DNA from: Apostichopus japonicus
Taxonomy: Eukaryota; Echinodermata; Holothuroidea; Aspidochirotida; Stichopodidae
Length of the DNA stretch: 64,000 nt
Direction: 5' to 3'
Assembly: GCF_037975245.1 (NCBI RefSeq)
Contig: NC_092576.1
Span: 7,623,501-7,687,500, forward strand
In this document: one piece after another, positions 23,730 through 36,772 of the stretch
How the letters are laid out: each line of letters opens with the position of its first letter
Numbering within the stretch: position 1 is the stretch's first letter
Made by a program: the position numbers and the translations under genes
Notes under the pieces: model-generated
Databases searched by the model: none
What the model saw: only the letters and a program-made list of their open reading frames with translations
Told to the model about the DNA's origin: nothing

Positions 23730-25200
23730 GTAAGTGTGTGACTTGTCTTTCTCTTTTTTTTTAATAAGCTGTACAGGTTTTTCCTCACAGAAATTACTCA
23801 TTCTCTGCAGTTGTGTTAACAAGGCAATGGTCATCTGATGTCAGTAGAATGTGATTTCAAATCCATGTGAACAACATGATATTATTAAATGGACTGGATT
23901 TTTTTTTTTTTTTTCATTTGAATATTCTTGTCAGAATCAATACATGAAATCATAACAAAAGGTGAAAGTATATTTCTGAACAATGCTGCTAGTGAATATT
24001 GTTTACTCTGTGAGCCTATAATATGCAGTTTTTAGTAGTTGTCATTGTTAAACATAGATTTCCCAAAATCGTGTAAAATCCATTTCAGAACAATTCAGAA
24101 AGTTTGGTATTTACTGTACATAAGTGCAGTGAATGTGTTTACATCTAGAGGCTCTCACACAGAGCAACAACTTGAGTTCCAGTGACCTATCAAATGGAAA
24201 GTTTAAAAAGCGCTACAAAAGATGTCAATGATGCCATCTGTGATCTTTCAAAGCAACGCTAGAGACAATCAGACCCCCCCCCCCATAATAAAAGTTGTGC
24301 CCCTCCCATGAACAAATCCTACCCAAAGGAAGCTTGATGTTTATGCTGAAAACCTTTGTACCTTGCCTTCTTCTGCTGTTCACTGTGACAGGACACAATA
24401 AAAAGAACATAACAATGGTAAAATCTTGTTTGTTATCCTTTTCTTTGTGCTTTTCATTATTTTGCCTGCACCAAACAGCGTCCCTCTCCACCCCACCCTG
24501 ACTGCATGTAAGAGGGAAATAATGACACTGTTAAGGTTCATCACTTACTGCTAGTCAGAGCCTGACATTGTTCTGCCCCCAACCCCCATGTTTCCATGTG
24601 GGACTTATTAATTGTGTATATAAATAATTTTTGACCTTTCACATGACATTTCCAGTCACAGGCCCTTTGAATTTTTTCCATTGTCTCCCTTCTCCTACTC
24701 AAACAAAGACCAGATGTGCTTTTGTAATCGACTTCTACAAGCTTCCTAGGAGACAGTAAATAATTTGAAGAAAAAAAAAACACTCCTTCTAGAAGCAACA
24801 ATACCCCTCCCCAAGCTGATATTTAAAAATCCAGTGAACCCACTTACTAACAAAGAATAATTGTTTGGTAAAATCAATTGCTGATTTCTACATATTTATT
24901 TGACATTATTACAGTACAGTCATGGTGAGATTGAATATCTGGGATGATGGCCTAAAGAAAAAAAGCATGATGGGCGATGTATGGATAAAATGATTGTTGC
25001 TGTATATAATAATAGGATCATTTAAGCAAGCAAATCTTATTGTAGCATGAAATAGATCATTTTATTAAATCTATGGCTGATGCTATAATATTACTAGTGA
25101 CTTAGTTCAAGCAAAGTTTCTGTACAACTAGCCTATTATGATAATTTAGGAAAAAATGCAACATCAAGCATCAACTTATGCTATATATTAAATGATAGAA
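23730..25200 (+). other. No gene seen; CpG-poor to its right edge
   Basis: Unassigned. T-run at 23900-23914 and C-run at about 24274-24284. CpG frequency rises abruptly at about 25205, which I take as the domain edge. Confidence 0.45.
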
Positions 25201-25904
25201 GTTTTCGCCTTTGAGCCACACTTCGCAAATCACGATAGGGGTATATCGTTGCACAGTATGGTTCATGGATAGGTATGGGTTCCACTATTTCTGCTAACGC
25301 AAGTTAGCTCTATAGATTTTCCCAGCTGACGTACGATAGTTCTGTACAATATGATGTAACATTTACCTTTGGCATGTTCGATGTTGATAAACGATGGGGG
25401 AGAGTGGTTTTTAGATAACCCTTTTATTAACTGTAATGCGTTTAAATCATTACATAAATTAATGTAAATCACTTATAAATCATTATTAATAATTAAAAAA
25501 GGGGAGCTTAGAATCATATCAATCTCTTCAATGGCTTTGTCATATTTCAATTAATAACAATGTATATTCTCAACACCAAAAGATAATGGTACAGTCCAAG
25601 TTGAAACGGACGAGATTCAAGCCAAAATAAAGATGGGGAGGAAGTTTGCCGTGAAGAATATCTGTTTTGAATTGTAAACCGGATTACAAGTTTTCGTGAA
25701 AAATGCTTTATAGACGACTATTTTTTAGTTTTAAGGGTGCAATTTCGTACTAAATCGTTCGAGCATTTCAAATTTTGGCATCCTAAATACCAAAATCGAG
25801 TTTCGTCTGTCGGATAGAAAAGGAATGAAGCATAGGCAATAGCTACGGAAGATCAAATTTCCCGCGAATACCGCAAGAATGCCCGAGGCAGCAAAAATCC
25901 TTAT
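25201..25904. other. No gene seen; CpG-normal flank
   Basis: Unassigned sequence with ordinary CpG content to the right of the CpG-poor domain. Confidence 0.45.
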
Positions 25905-25931
25905 GTCCGTACCACTAAAGGGCGGATTTTC
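25905..25931 (+). repeat. 27-bp motif, inverted copy of 14159-14185
   Basis: Contains CCACTAAAGGGCGG. Matches the reverse complement of 14159-14185 at 24 of 27 positions. See the findings. Confidence 0.55.
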
Positions 25932-26069
25932 AAATGGTACAACAGTCTAAAATGATTAAATCTAAAATTTAATGTTAAGGTTGGTTACTTTATACGCATA
26001 ATTATGTCTGTTTTGAAACCAGCCAATTGGACATTTGCTTCAATGTAAGATTTACGTCAAATTATTTCC

Positions 26070-27480
26070 TCTGTACGTGATTCGTTATTCTATATGAAAT
26101 CATGAATATTCATTTAATTAAATACTATTGTCATGTGATGATGTCACACACACAACACAGATTTTATACCAAAACACATGGATTGCATGGTTTCCTTTGA
26201 CCTCTGCTCATGAACATGTACGTCAACCTTTTTATATCATTCGTTAAAAAAAAACGCATTATTAAGTCCTGAATGTCCCTTTAAGTAAATGAATCTGTCC
26301 CTGTTTGACGTCATTCACAACCCAACTCTTATGACACTCGTGAAACTTTATTAAAGCTATTCTTTAAGTTAATGCACCTGTCCTTTTGATGACGTCACAC
26401 ATAATCAGTTAGTATTAATCAGATATCGAAACAAGTGAGTCATATGTATATAAATGTCTTTGGCGAATGGCGATACCGTCATTGAAAAGAAACCGTTTTG
26501 AACAATTACAGACTTTTTCATCAAAGCTGTCATGTTTCATAATCGTTAAATCACGTAGCATTTAATAAAGTCATTGTATTGACATCAATAACCTTTCGTT
26601 CATCTGGTTCCTTCTCCTTCTTCTTTCATTACGAAAAATCGGACGAAAGAAAAAAAAAACAATTTGAAAGTGCCATGTGTTTGTTTTCTCAGAGGACTTT
26701 CTGTTAAAGTCATTTGTTAACTTAATCGGATGATCAAATACAATTTCATTCTGATCTACTCGAAGAAGAAGAAGAAGAAAATGAAGAAGAAAATTTGAAC
26801 CGTCCTTTTACTAACCAGGATAATTAGTAAATAATGCTACCACTCAAGATCTGCTTGCTTAGTCACGTCGACTGACATTTCATCTTCAAATATCGTGATT
26901 TATATATATATAACGCAAGACCAAAGGTTGGATTGGGAGGATAAAAAAATAAATAAAAGAAATTATTAAAAACAAATAACATTCCATTTGATTGAATTGA
27001 ACGAAAAGATTAAAGAGTGACGTTCGGCAGACGTTTAGCCTTGATTAGTCATAGTCGAGGGAAAAAAGGGAAAAGAACTTGAGCGCTATTAAAGTTTCTT
27101 GATCTGCTTTAGTTTCAAGATATAAAGCTTTAACGTCACAAATCTCTGGAGCACTCCTTTAAGGCTAAATTTATGATGACGTCAACCCATCAATGCAAGC
27201 TAAAGTGTTAACGTTAATCTATTCTCTTCTCATGAACTTTATTTAGTCAGTTAAACTCAACCAAAACATGTTCTTTCAATATCGTCTATAAAACTAGAAC
27301 ATATCATGACGTCAACCCATCAATGCAAGCCAACATGTTAATGTTAATTCATGATCTTTTGTATGAACTTTATATAGTCAGTCAAAATGTTAATGTTAAT
27401 TCATGATCTTTTGTATGAACTTTATATAGTCAGATTAACTCAAATAACATGTCCTTTTAACTTCGTCTTTAAACCAGAAC
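26070..27480. repeat. Diverged CRE-containing repeats
   Basis: Segments around 26110, 26300 and 26385 share a pattern of TTAAGTNAATG, a TGTCC word and TGACGTCA or a one-base variant. From 27176 a roughly 130-bp unit starting TGATGACGTCAACCCATCAA is duplicated at 27306. Inside it a block of about 48 bp (GTTAATTCATGATC...) is duplicated again. Four perfect TGACGTCA palindromes lie at 26306, 26390, 27177 and 27307. A GAA run lies at 26763-26790. No gene. Confidence 0.65.
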
Positions 27481-27896
27481 ACAATAAGATGTCATTCAAC
27501 AACATTTGTATCGACCTACCTGGCGAATTTGCAATGGTATGTTAAACGTATTTATAAAGAAGCCATAAAAGTGTTTGCGTATTGAAGTTTGGAGTGACTT
27601 TATTGCGTGTATGTTAGACCAAGTAGTCCGACTTCTTCATGCATTGATTGATACCCAGATGTTTAAAGGCTCATTCCACAAGAACGTTTGTACAGAAGTA
27701 CTAAATTGAATGATAGCATAGTTTCTTAATTACTCGAATCACGTGCGTAATACGTACCCATTTGACAGGTGCAGAAAGCCTATACAATATACGCACTCAC
27801 ATCGGTAGAATCACTGTGCCTTAGTGGTGCGGATTTCTACCTCCACGTGAAGAGTCCCAAAAGGGTTTTAATAGTAAACAAAAACAGAGAAATTAG
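27481..27896. other. No gene seen
   Basis: Unassigned AT-rich sequence. Confidence 0.45.
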
Positions 27897-27974
27897 ATAT
27901 GACTCATAATTGACAAATAAGGGAGATTGTATTTTCTAACAGAGTACTCCTTATTTGTCAATTATGAGTCATAT
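27897..27974. repeat. Perfect 26-bp inverted repeat, 26-nt loop
   Basis: Arms 27897-27922 and 27949-27974 are exact reverse complements (26 of 26) separated by 26 bases; pairing stops abruptly at both ends. The size equals a small-RNA precursor hairpin. It could also be a snap-back duplication or a minimal foldback element. Confidence 0.9.
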
Positions 27975-28665
27975 ATTATGTCTCTGTATGTATATCTTGG
28001 GGGGAGAGGGCAGGGGAGGGTGTAAAATATTACTCTCGACTGATTATGTAGCTGCAGCTACATATTATGCCCCGGGAGCATAAACTTATAGAACACAGTA
28101 TACGTATGCTAAGGGAAGTATCGTTATGATCATGCACTTTATGTAAACACTTTGTCGTGACGTTACAATAATCTTATTTACTCTCAAATTATCAAATATA
28201 AAATATCTTTGCGCGTTCGTGGATGATGTTTTACTCGGCTAATTTCTACGCTGTCTTCTACTAAGGGGAACATGGTAATCTCTTCGCATGTTGAAGGATT
28301 TTTAACGAAACTTTATTGATCTGTAACCTTTCCTCACCGCGTCATATCTACGCACTTGGGTATAGAAACAAGTGATACGCCATGTAGATTAATGTTGTAG
28401 TAAATCAAGTTACGTCTTCACGTTAGATACAAGTACCAAAATAGTGACATGAGAGGAAATAAATGTAATAGGAAACGATATGTTGGAAACGTTTAAATCA
28501 TATTTATGTGTTTTTAAACTATTCTGAAGTTTTTGGGGGGCTAGAGATTCAAAGAACGTTGAGCAAATATTGATTTTTTTTTTATTCGCATGGAGGCTCG
28601 TGGGTTTACTATGTAAGAGGCACATGTAGAGGGATGTTTTGTTTTTGAATATTTCTTCTTTAAAC

Positions 28666-28667
<2 letters not shown>
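27975..28667. other. No gene seen
   Basis: Unassigned. The G-rich stretch near 27998-28020 may form a quadruplex. The 85-codon reverse frame 28410-28667 has no recognisable motif. Confidence 0.45.
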
Positions 28668-28722
<55 letters not shown>

Positions 28723-28740
28723 TTTATATTATTTATATAA

Positions 28741-28777
<37 letters not shown>
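28668..28777. repeat. (TA)n microsatellite, two blocks
   Basis: Two TA runs separated by about 25 bp of AATTTATATT-type sequence. Each run is followed by TATGAAT, suggesting duplication of run plus edge. Confidence 0.93.
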
Positions 28778-28780
<3 letters not shown>

Positions 28781-30861
28781 TGAATTAATTAATAGAGCAA
28801 GCGAATTCATGATGGAATATATGCAAATGTATTCATGTATTCATTATAGCATGGCAAAAACTTCCAAATCAATTCAACATGTAGCTAATTAACTGATTGT
28901 GTTTTCCTATCCATTTTGAGCAATGATTATTTTTTTTTCTATCTTCATGATACGACAGTATGAATTCCACTTGAAAACGTGTATCATATTCGAAACTTTT
29001 ATTCTACTGTTAAAGCAGATAAAATATATTCTTAGCTGATTGGGTTAAAACATCTCTAGGGATGTTCTCATGGGGTGGACAAAATATAAAACGTAATCGT
29101 TTAAAAAGAAATCTGTCATTTTTTTCTGTTCTTGCCACTAGCCAGAATCTCTTGTAAATCAACAAGATTAAATTTAATCGGTTTATGATGATCTTTGTAT
29201 TTTACAGGATTAAAATGATTTTACTGAATATTTCAAAATAATCATATAATTTTAAGTTATTTCATATGTCACAATTTTCTTTACTACTTTACATTCTCCG
29301 TAAGGCTTTTGCTACAAGTCAAAGAAATCAAAACTTGTTTGATGCACCTCAAGGGTAAAGTGGATGAGTGTCATTGTTTTCTCTGTGGTGATACAGTGAA
29401 AATATTAACTTCGATGAATCAGTTATTTTGTGATCTTATTACTCCATTTTTGAAAATACAAAATATGTTAAACAACCGGAAGTATAATGTTAGGCCAAAT
29501 TTCTACAGATAAATATTACATGATACACAGCCAAGGCGTTTATCTAGTATAAAAGAGTCACGTAACTGTATCGATTAAGTATAAACAAAACTTAAATCAC
29601 ATAAATAATTACAGAGATAATGTGGATTAAATAAAAGCCTCATTTCTCGAAAGTTTGCCGTGGCAAAATTAGTTGCTAGTACGGACAAATCATACCGTAA
29701 CAGTTAGGAAAATTAACTTTCTTGTTTCAATAATTAAACAAAAGCTGTACCGACGAGGGTTTCATTGTTCCCCTTTGTAGTAGATTACCCCAGCAAGAAA
29801 GGGAGGGGGTAGGGGGTGGGCCTTATAACTTTCATAACTCTTATCTCATCTTTGTGAAATATGAGGCAATATCGGTAATATAATTCAAGTTAAGGATATT
29901 CTCACAGCATCTGACGATGATAAACACACTGTAAATATCATAAGAAGAAACAACTCAGATGATTTAGGCTAATCTGTTTCTCTTCAAAACTGGTCGTTTT
30001 CAATATTCATATCAACTCATCCACATACCTCGGTGTCAAATATTGAATTCCTGACAAAGATTGTACCCATTCCAATATTGACGGAGATATTCACCGCAGA
30101 TTATCGTGTAGCGGGCTAAGTATACCTTTACGAGGTGAACATTTAATATCAAATTTGGCAGACTTTTAAAGATGTTGCCCATCTGATTCAGCTATATGAG
30201 GCTTCCGTGAGTAACAGAGATAGGAAGAAAAGAACAGAATTATTCCCCCCAAAAAATATGATTTGTTTTTTATTCAATGTGATAGATTAATCGTTCTTAA
30301 ATGTATATGTCAGTGACATTTATGAGTGGTGTTGCAACCCTAATTTGTTCTGTGTTAATATCTTAGCATGATCGATTAATCGTACTTCAATGGCAGTTTT
30401 TACCTCAACATTGATCAATATATTTTTTTGAGGTAAAATCTTTCCTTGTTCCATACAGCCTATGTCACGTTGATATCTAACCACCGTGCTGTAGACTCAA
30501 GAATCCAATTTTGGGCCCATGAAATATCATATGCATTTATTTGCTTCTTTACTAGTCTTTCAAATTTAACATTCCCTATGACTTATTATGAACGTGTTTC
30601 AATATTGATACATCATTTTAATCCATCAATATTGTTTACCAATGATAACTTGCATTTCTCGGTTAATTGCGTGTCACGTTGAATGTTCGTGTGATCAATC
30701 AAACTCTATTATCCTAACCAATTTCCAATATATTTAAAACGTTCATGCGTCGTATTTCTCGATTAATTCCGTCTCAATATTAATGTCGGGACGGGTTTGA
30801 TCGATCGATCGATCGTGTGTTGCTGCTTGTATCTCAACTTCATAACGGATAATAGTCATAA
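28778..30861. other. No gene seen
   Basis: Unassigned. A 67-codon + frame at 29309-29512 contains CHCFLCGD, with a CxxC, but has no ATG start, clear splice sites or recognised family. I do not call it. Confidence 0.45.
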
Positions 30862-30870
30862 TAATATATA

Positions 30871-30915
<45 letters not shown>

Positions 30916-30916
30916 G
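30862..30916. repeat. (TA)n/(CA)n microsatellite
   Basis: TA run passing into ACACACACAC. Confidence 0.9.
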
Positions 30917-32326
30917 ACGCTTCATAGTATACCGTGCACTATTGTTTCAGAGCTTCTAAACCTAATAGGTTGAATGACTCCTGTATGTATCTTTTACTGC
31001 AGCAGCACGTAATTCACACCTTGAGATTATTGATTCCGTGGCTACGTGACAGCCCCCGTAGTTATTATCCAACATTCGCTACGAAGAAAACATTACGCTT
31101 GATTTAACTGCGAAATTTCAAGAAAGAACCAAACAAAATCACGCGTTAATGATAATTCAAATACAAGAGCGAACGTGATTGAAATTTGAGGTCCGCGGAC
31201 AGACTTGATCTAAAACTATGTAATTCCTTAAAGCTGACATAGAAGAAGAACATAGAAGAAGACGACAGATATGTGTCTGAATAATTATATATAATTATAT
31301 TGAATTGTCTTTTACGACTGACAACGTATGAATATGCCTTATTTATAAAGTCTTCTTTAATGATTTTTATTATTGACTCATTAAAGAATGCCTTTGCTTG
31401 TTTACATCCATAACGGTACAGTGGTTTTTATAAATCATCAACAGTCCTCACGCTGAAGAGACTTTGCAGATACTAACAGTTAAAAGAATTAACTCTCATT
31501 GGGGACAAAGCAATTTGACGGGTTCGAAGTGGAACTAATGCAAATAAACTTGTTCGTTCGTCTGATGTATATTTAGAAGTTTATAAACACACTGAAATGA
31601 AGCACGTGACCGGTACTCCATAAATGATGCACTGTTAGGCTTCGTTCAACTTTTGCTGATTTTTTTATTGTTTGAAAGTTGGTTGGAAATCTTGTTGTGC
31701 ACAACCTCTTATTTGAATATTCATAACTGTATTAATAATATTTTACTTTGAAAGTACGTAGTGTTATGACTTTGTGTACAAGTAAAACATGGTGAGTAGG
31801 CTAAGTGTAAAATATGGTTTTGTTCTTGGCAAAGGAGTACAATAATATGTACAAAAAGTATAAGTATATATGAGTACGCGTACCTATCATGGAGTACAGA
31901 CTCCCCGGCCGACAGTACGGGTACATATAAAGGCCATTGTTATAGCACACTAGTACACAACACTCTCTACCAGTTTGGTCCCTTAACCTGGTAGGGTAGT
32001 GGTCTTAACTACAAACAAACAGTTCGTGAGCATTATTTCACATGTCCGTAAAAAAAAGTTTCGGCGTGACGTAGATGCTGATAAAGAAATAAAAAATACA
32101 CACAAAAGGAAGAAGAACAAGAGGCCAAGTTGCGTAATCAATTTTCAATTGTACGTTTTGTTTTTCAGTAAATCTTCCTTGATATTAATAACTTCTGAAT
32201 ACGTATTATAAAATGAAATCGACAATTGTTATCAGAAACTATGGAAAAGAAATAATATAGCGCTACCTGAAAATATCTTGTTATAATTTGTTGCATTAGT
32301 TTCATTTCAATTCGTCGAATATAATC

Positions 32327-32333
<7 letters not shown>
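30917..32333. other. No gene seen
   Basis: Unassigned. A TATA-like word (CATATAAAGG) at about 31923 is the only promoter-like element; the Lys/Arg-rich frame after it (31999-32211) lacks an ATG start and is not convincing. Confidence 0.4.

Positions 32334-32411
<78 letters not shown>
32334..32411. repeat. (TA)n microsatellite
   Basis: TA run of about 77 bp. Confidence 0.95.
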
Positions 32412-32416
<5 letters not shown>

Positions 32417-33778
32417 CCGTATCAGATTCTTATCGTGCTAATCATGTGTCCTAGTTTACCTCTTCTTTCGTACTTAAATTCCTCACCACAAAATGGGTTA
32501 TAAATGTCACAACAGCACAATTTCTTTAAACAAATCAATTTTCCAAGATTGTGTTCACTCTACCCTAACGGGTTTGTTATTGGATTCAGTTAACGTTTAC
32601 TGTGACAAGATCCGATGCTTTTTTTTATCTTTCATTGGTAAATGAAATTCGATATTCTGTTAGTTGAACCACAAACAAATATTTCTTGTTTCAATCCCGG
32701 TTGTGTATTAACCACTCGTTAAAGAAAATATTTCATCTTCTTATGCCAATTACTAACCAAAAACTGTTACCTTATCTCCTGAAAACTTCTAGGCCTATGG
32801 TATTTTCTTCATTTAGTATATAGATACAATCAGCTAGGTGATATTTCTCACAACATAAAGCAGTAGGACGGACAATAGCCTCCGAATTTTTGTATCGCCC
32901 TTTAAACAGAAACAGCTACAGTTGTTTGTTGAATTTAACATCTAATGATTAAAACTCTTGTAACAAGACTAGGGTTTTCCTTTACAAAATGTTTCCCGAC
33001 ACTTATCTTTTCTTTATATTAAAGAACCTAGATGTCGGAAGAATATTTCATTAAAGTACCAGTTTACAGACTAAAGATTGCTTGTATCAACAACTTCACC
33101 AAACATGTCGACTATTGAACACAACTAATAATAATTATTGCAAATTTATGAACATGAAACAGTTCCCAATATTATTATTTTATTTAATCAAAGATTATTT
33201 ACGATTTACTCCAAGATACAAGATCACTGTTAACTTACAACTTAATCGAAAATTCTGTTTGCGGTAGGTACAAATAATATTGTACCTTTATCATTTAGGT
33301 ATATGTTAAAACGGGGGCTAATTTCAAGTATCAACATGATTCCTTCATTGTTTGGAATAACATATTTATCCATATTCCCATCCTTGCACAGGGCCACTTG
33401 CGAAATATATTACAATTGTTAGATTATGTCCAAACATTCAAAGTAGAAAATAATGCTGTGCAAAGAGATAACCATACTTAACACAAGCTTAAGATGGCTT
33501 ACAAAGGAGAAAACCCTATTCGTTTCCTGCTTATCTACTGCAACAAAAACTACTAAATATTTGAAACCAGAGAGGGTGTGACGTTTCTGTTCTGGAAGGA
33601 TCTTTTATAGAGGCAAACACTCATTATATTCAACAACACTGTCAACGCCTTTCTTCCTTTCATCTCCTTGTTATTGTTCTGTCTGAGTTTAACCCAGACT
33701 CTGTATTGTTCTATGAACTCGTCTTTACAATCCGTCTAGTGCCTGTTTCCCTTAGTTCTTGTTTCTTGTTGTTCGCCT
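32412..33778. other. No gene seen
   Basis: Unassigned AT-rich sequence on both strands. Confidence 0.45.
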
Positions 33779-33825
33779 CCGGGGAAGATCCCGTTCGGAT
33801 CGAAACATCATTTGCTCTAACTTTC
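33779..33825 (+). mobile_element. Possible retroelement 3'-end motif
   Basis: CTCCGGGGAAGATCCCGTTC followed by GGATCGAAACATCA resembles the short 'gaagatcc...ggatcgaaacg' hairpin texts found near the 3' ends of dispersed retroelements in many invertebrates. There is no reverse-transcriptase frame nearby, so at most it is a 5'-truncated remnant. Low certainty. Confidence 0.25.
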
Positions 33826-36772
33826 ACACAAAGCAAAAAAACTATGGCATAGGCAAAAGAAAAACCTGATCATGCAAGTTGTTCCAAACTCACATCCAAT
33901 TTCAAAAGCCATCGATTTTGTTTTTTGGTCGGTGAGGACTTCTCTCAGAGAAAGAAAGAAGGAGAGAGTGCTGCCTTGACATTATAAACAGCAGATTGGC
34001 TGTGATTTGGTCGTATTTTTTATGCCTCCACGAACTACGGAGGTCGACTAAACTATTGCCATTTGATCTGAAGATGTGTATTTTCAAAACTTCTTGGAAG
34101 AAATTATTTCTTGACTAAAATGTGAATTGAAGTTGAAACCCATGATAGCATTTGCACCTCCTCTGTCAATATCTCGTTAGTGTTAACCTTGGCCTCCACG
34201 CTTGATGTCTCTCGGTCTCATAGATGTTGACAGAAAAATTTTCAAAGATCAAATTTTTTTACCAAAAGTTATCCGTCGTTAAATAAATGAAAAATCATTT
34301 TTGATCAATGGGGGAAACGTCGTTGAAGTGATTCTGCAAAATCAGTCACCATTCTTTTTCTTTAAATGAAAATAATAATATTGTCGCTTTGAATAAATAA
34401 AGTGTTTGTGTGTACTAAAGAGTTAAACATTGTAAATTGATTTTTAGACATTTCCAAATTACAAATTTTATTGAATATTTCACTCACTGGTATGCTCTTA
34501 CCAGAATAGTTCATAAAAATGGCAGAAAACTTTATACAAAACTTCAGTCGGAAATTTTCGTCACGAAACCTTTATTATGATGGCGTAGTATTTTCCGTAC
34601 TGACGTTAATAGTTTGATCAACTTAAGCATGCAATCAAAACTCCTTGCCCGGATGCAAAGTTCTATATATATAGCCGAATGCTTTTCTTAACGTTAGCAC
34701 GACGTGTTTTAGCACTAAATAGGTCAAATTACCAGGAATAAAATGAGATTTGCGACATCCGTCGGAAGTTGTTTATTAATAAATATAACCTTTCATGGCA
34801 GTTTGTTTTATAGACCTGATCAAGTCACGCATGAGTTATAAAATAAAAATTGAACATCAAAACATGTTCATTTTATTGTCACGTGATTTATGTTACTATT
34901 ACAGATAAAACTGTAATTGAAGTATCCGCTCCGTTCAAGTTCAATGGAGTCACATCAATTTTGCTGGATAATATTATAAAGTTAACCTAATATCCTAATT
35001 CCCTGCAGGTAGGGTAATCCATTCTAACAGTGAATACATACGGTATTAGAACTATAAATCACTTGTTATTATAAACTCAGTCAAGTAATGTTCTCTTCAA
35101 AAGTATGTGAGGGAATTTGCATGAAGAGTAATTCTTCCATTGTTCAGTAAATCTTTCATTTTTATGACAAAGAACCGGTATTATCGGGATAGTTCGATTT
35201 AGGGGTTCACGTTGGGTGGAAGTGGTGCCGGGGGGGGGGGGGAGTGGGAGGGTTATAGCTACGGAGTCAGTGGTCTTAAAGTGAAACCGGGAATATTTGC
35301 GATAAATATTCTTATTTGGACAATTAAAGGAAATTAAAGGCTTAAAAAATGGGCAAAAATATAGGCTTAAAAAATGGGGGCCCATTGAATTAATTGACAT
35401 CGTGGCCCAACCATGCCTGCTGATCCCCCTATAAACAATTCACATCTCTCATAGTATCTATTCAAGTGTAAACATTGAGTAAAATATATGACAGATGGTA
35501 AGTAAAGAAAAATGCTGACGTCATCAAAAACAAAGAGACGAGCAGACGCTAGACAAAAAAGATCCAAATTGGTGGCGCTCTAACAAAGAGACATACACTC
35601 ACTGTTATACAAACCACACAGTTGGCATGTCTACTATGTGGGTTTCAATGTATACTGGTTAGCGTCAGTGTTACTCGCACCCGATAATAGGATCATGGCG
35701 CTCCGTGGTACGCTCAATTTGAGCAGTTCAGCGGACGCGCGCTTTCAAGTATATTAAAGTGTCGGAAATGAGAACAACTTGAAAATAGTTTTTTTGTATA
35801 CCCGTTTACGTATGCATAGTCCACGATACTTGCCTAAATGTTCTTGTGCACCCATTGCGCACAACAACGCTATAGTTCAGAAAATTTAAATAAGGATATC
35901 TCATATTTGAGTCTAGGTATACTCGGCCGAGGGAAATAATTATTTCACTACTCCAGTGAGAATAGGCTGAAACTTTTACGCGTGTCACATATCCCGAGGT
36001 ATTCCGAGATATAATTAGGTTGTTAAAGTTGAAGTTGGAGAAGGTTTACTTATTAGTAGCCTAAATAACACAATTCTTTGCAAAATTATCTTGACCCCTG
36101 TAATCCTAACCTTGATTAATAACCAAAATCAAGTCTTAGCAGAAAAAAAGTATGACCATGAATAATAGATGTGAACACGCCAGCGAATGTTATGATTTGT
36201 TTCCTTTAACAGGGATTCGGAAATCCTCGTTGACTGTAAAATTATAAACCAGATCCATTTTTACTTTGAAATTTTCATAGCAAAAAAAAAGATAACAATG
36301 TGTGTAACATTAATTAACCGTTTGATTTACGTTGACTTTGTAATAGTCAAAATAACAGATAAGTTATTGCTCATAAAAAAAAAAAAAAAACACGTTAAGT
36401 TACTATGTCCCCATAAGAAGAGTAAAGCAGCATGAGGGGACATGAGCCTGTGGTAAAAGTCCTCCTAGGCACGTAGTTTCATATTGTATGTGACTTAAAA
36501 TATATATCATTCTTCTCACGGACACACCAACAGGCTTCTTTTCACGTCGTCCCCCACCCCCCCGCCCCCACAGTCCGCCGCTGTCCTAGCATTAGGGTAA
36601 AAAGGACCGTGTTCGAGACCACCTTTGCGTATTGTTTGTTGTAAATATCATTACCATTATTATTCATACCATTTTCTAAGCGTATGTACGGACAATTTAT
36701 TTGAAGCTGACGGCATGGCATTACAGGGAAAAACCTAAACATTAGAGATCAAAATAAGCTACGGCTTAACTT
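33826..36772. other. No gene seen
   Basis: Unassigned. Contains a G-run at about 35228-35244 and a 24-bp direct duplication (AGGCTTAAAAAATGGG) at about 35336 and 35363. CRE octamer at 35516; E-box octamer at 34879. Reverse frames of 66-107 codons in 35077-35567 have no recognisable domain. Confidence 0.45.

Noticed and set aside
14159-25931. CTCF loop anchors around the CpG-poor domain
   Set aside because: Orientation is divergent and two core positions differ, so I report only the inverted motif, not a loop.
29309-29512. 67-codon frame with CHCFLC
   Set aside because: Single CxxC, no ATG start, no clear splice sites, no recognisable family.
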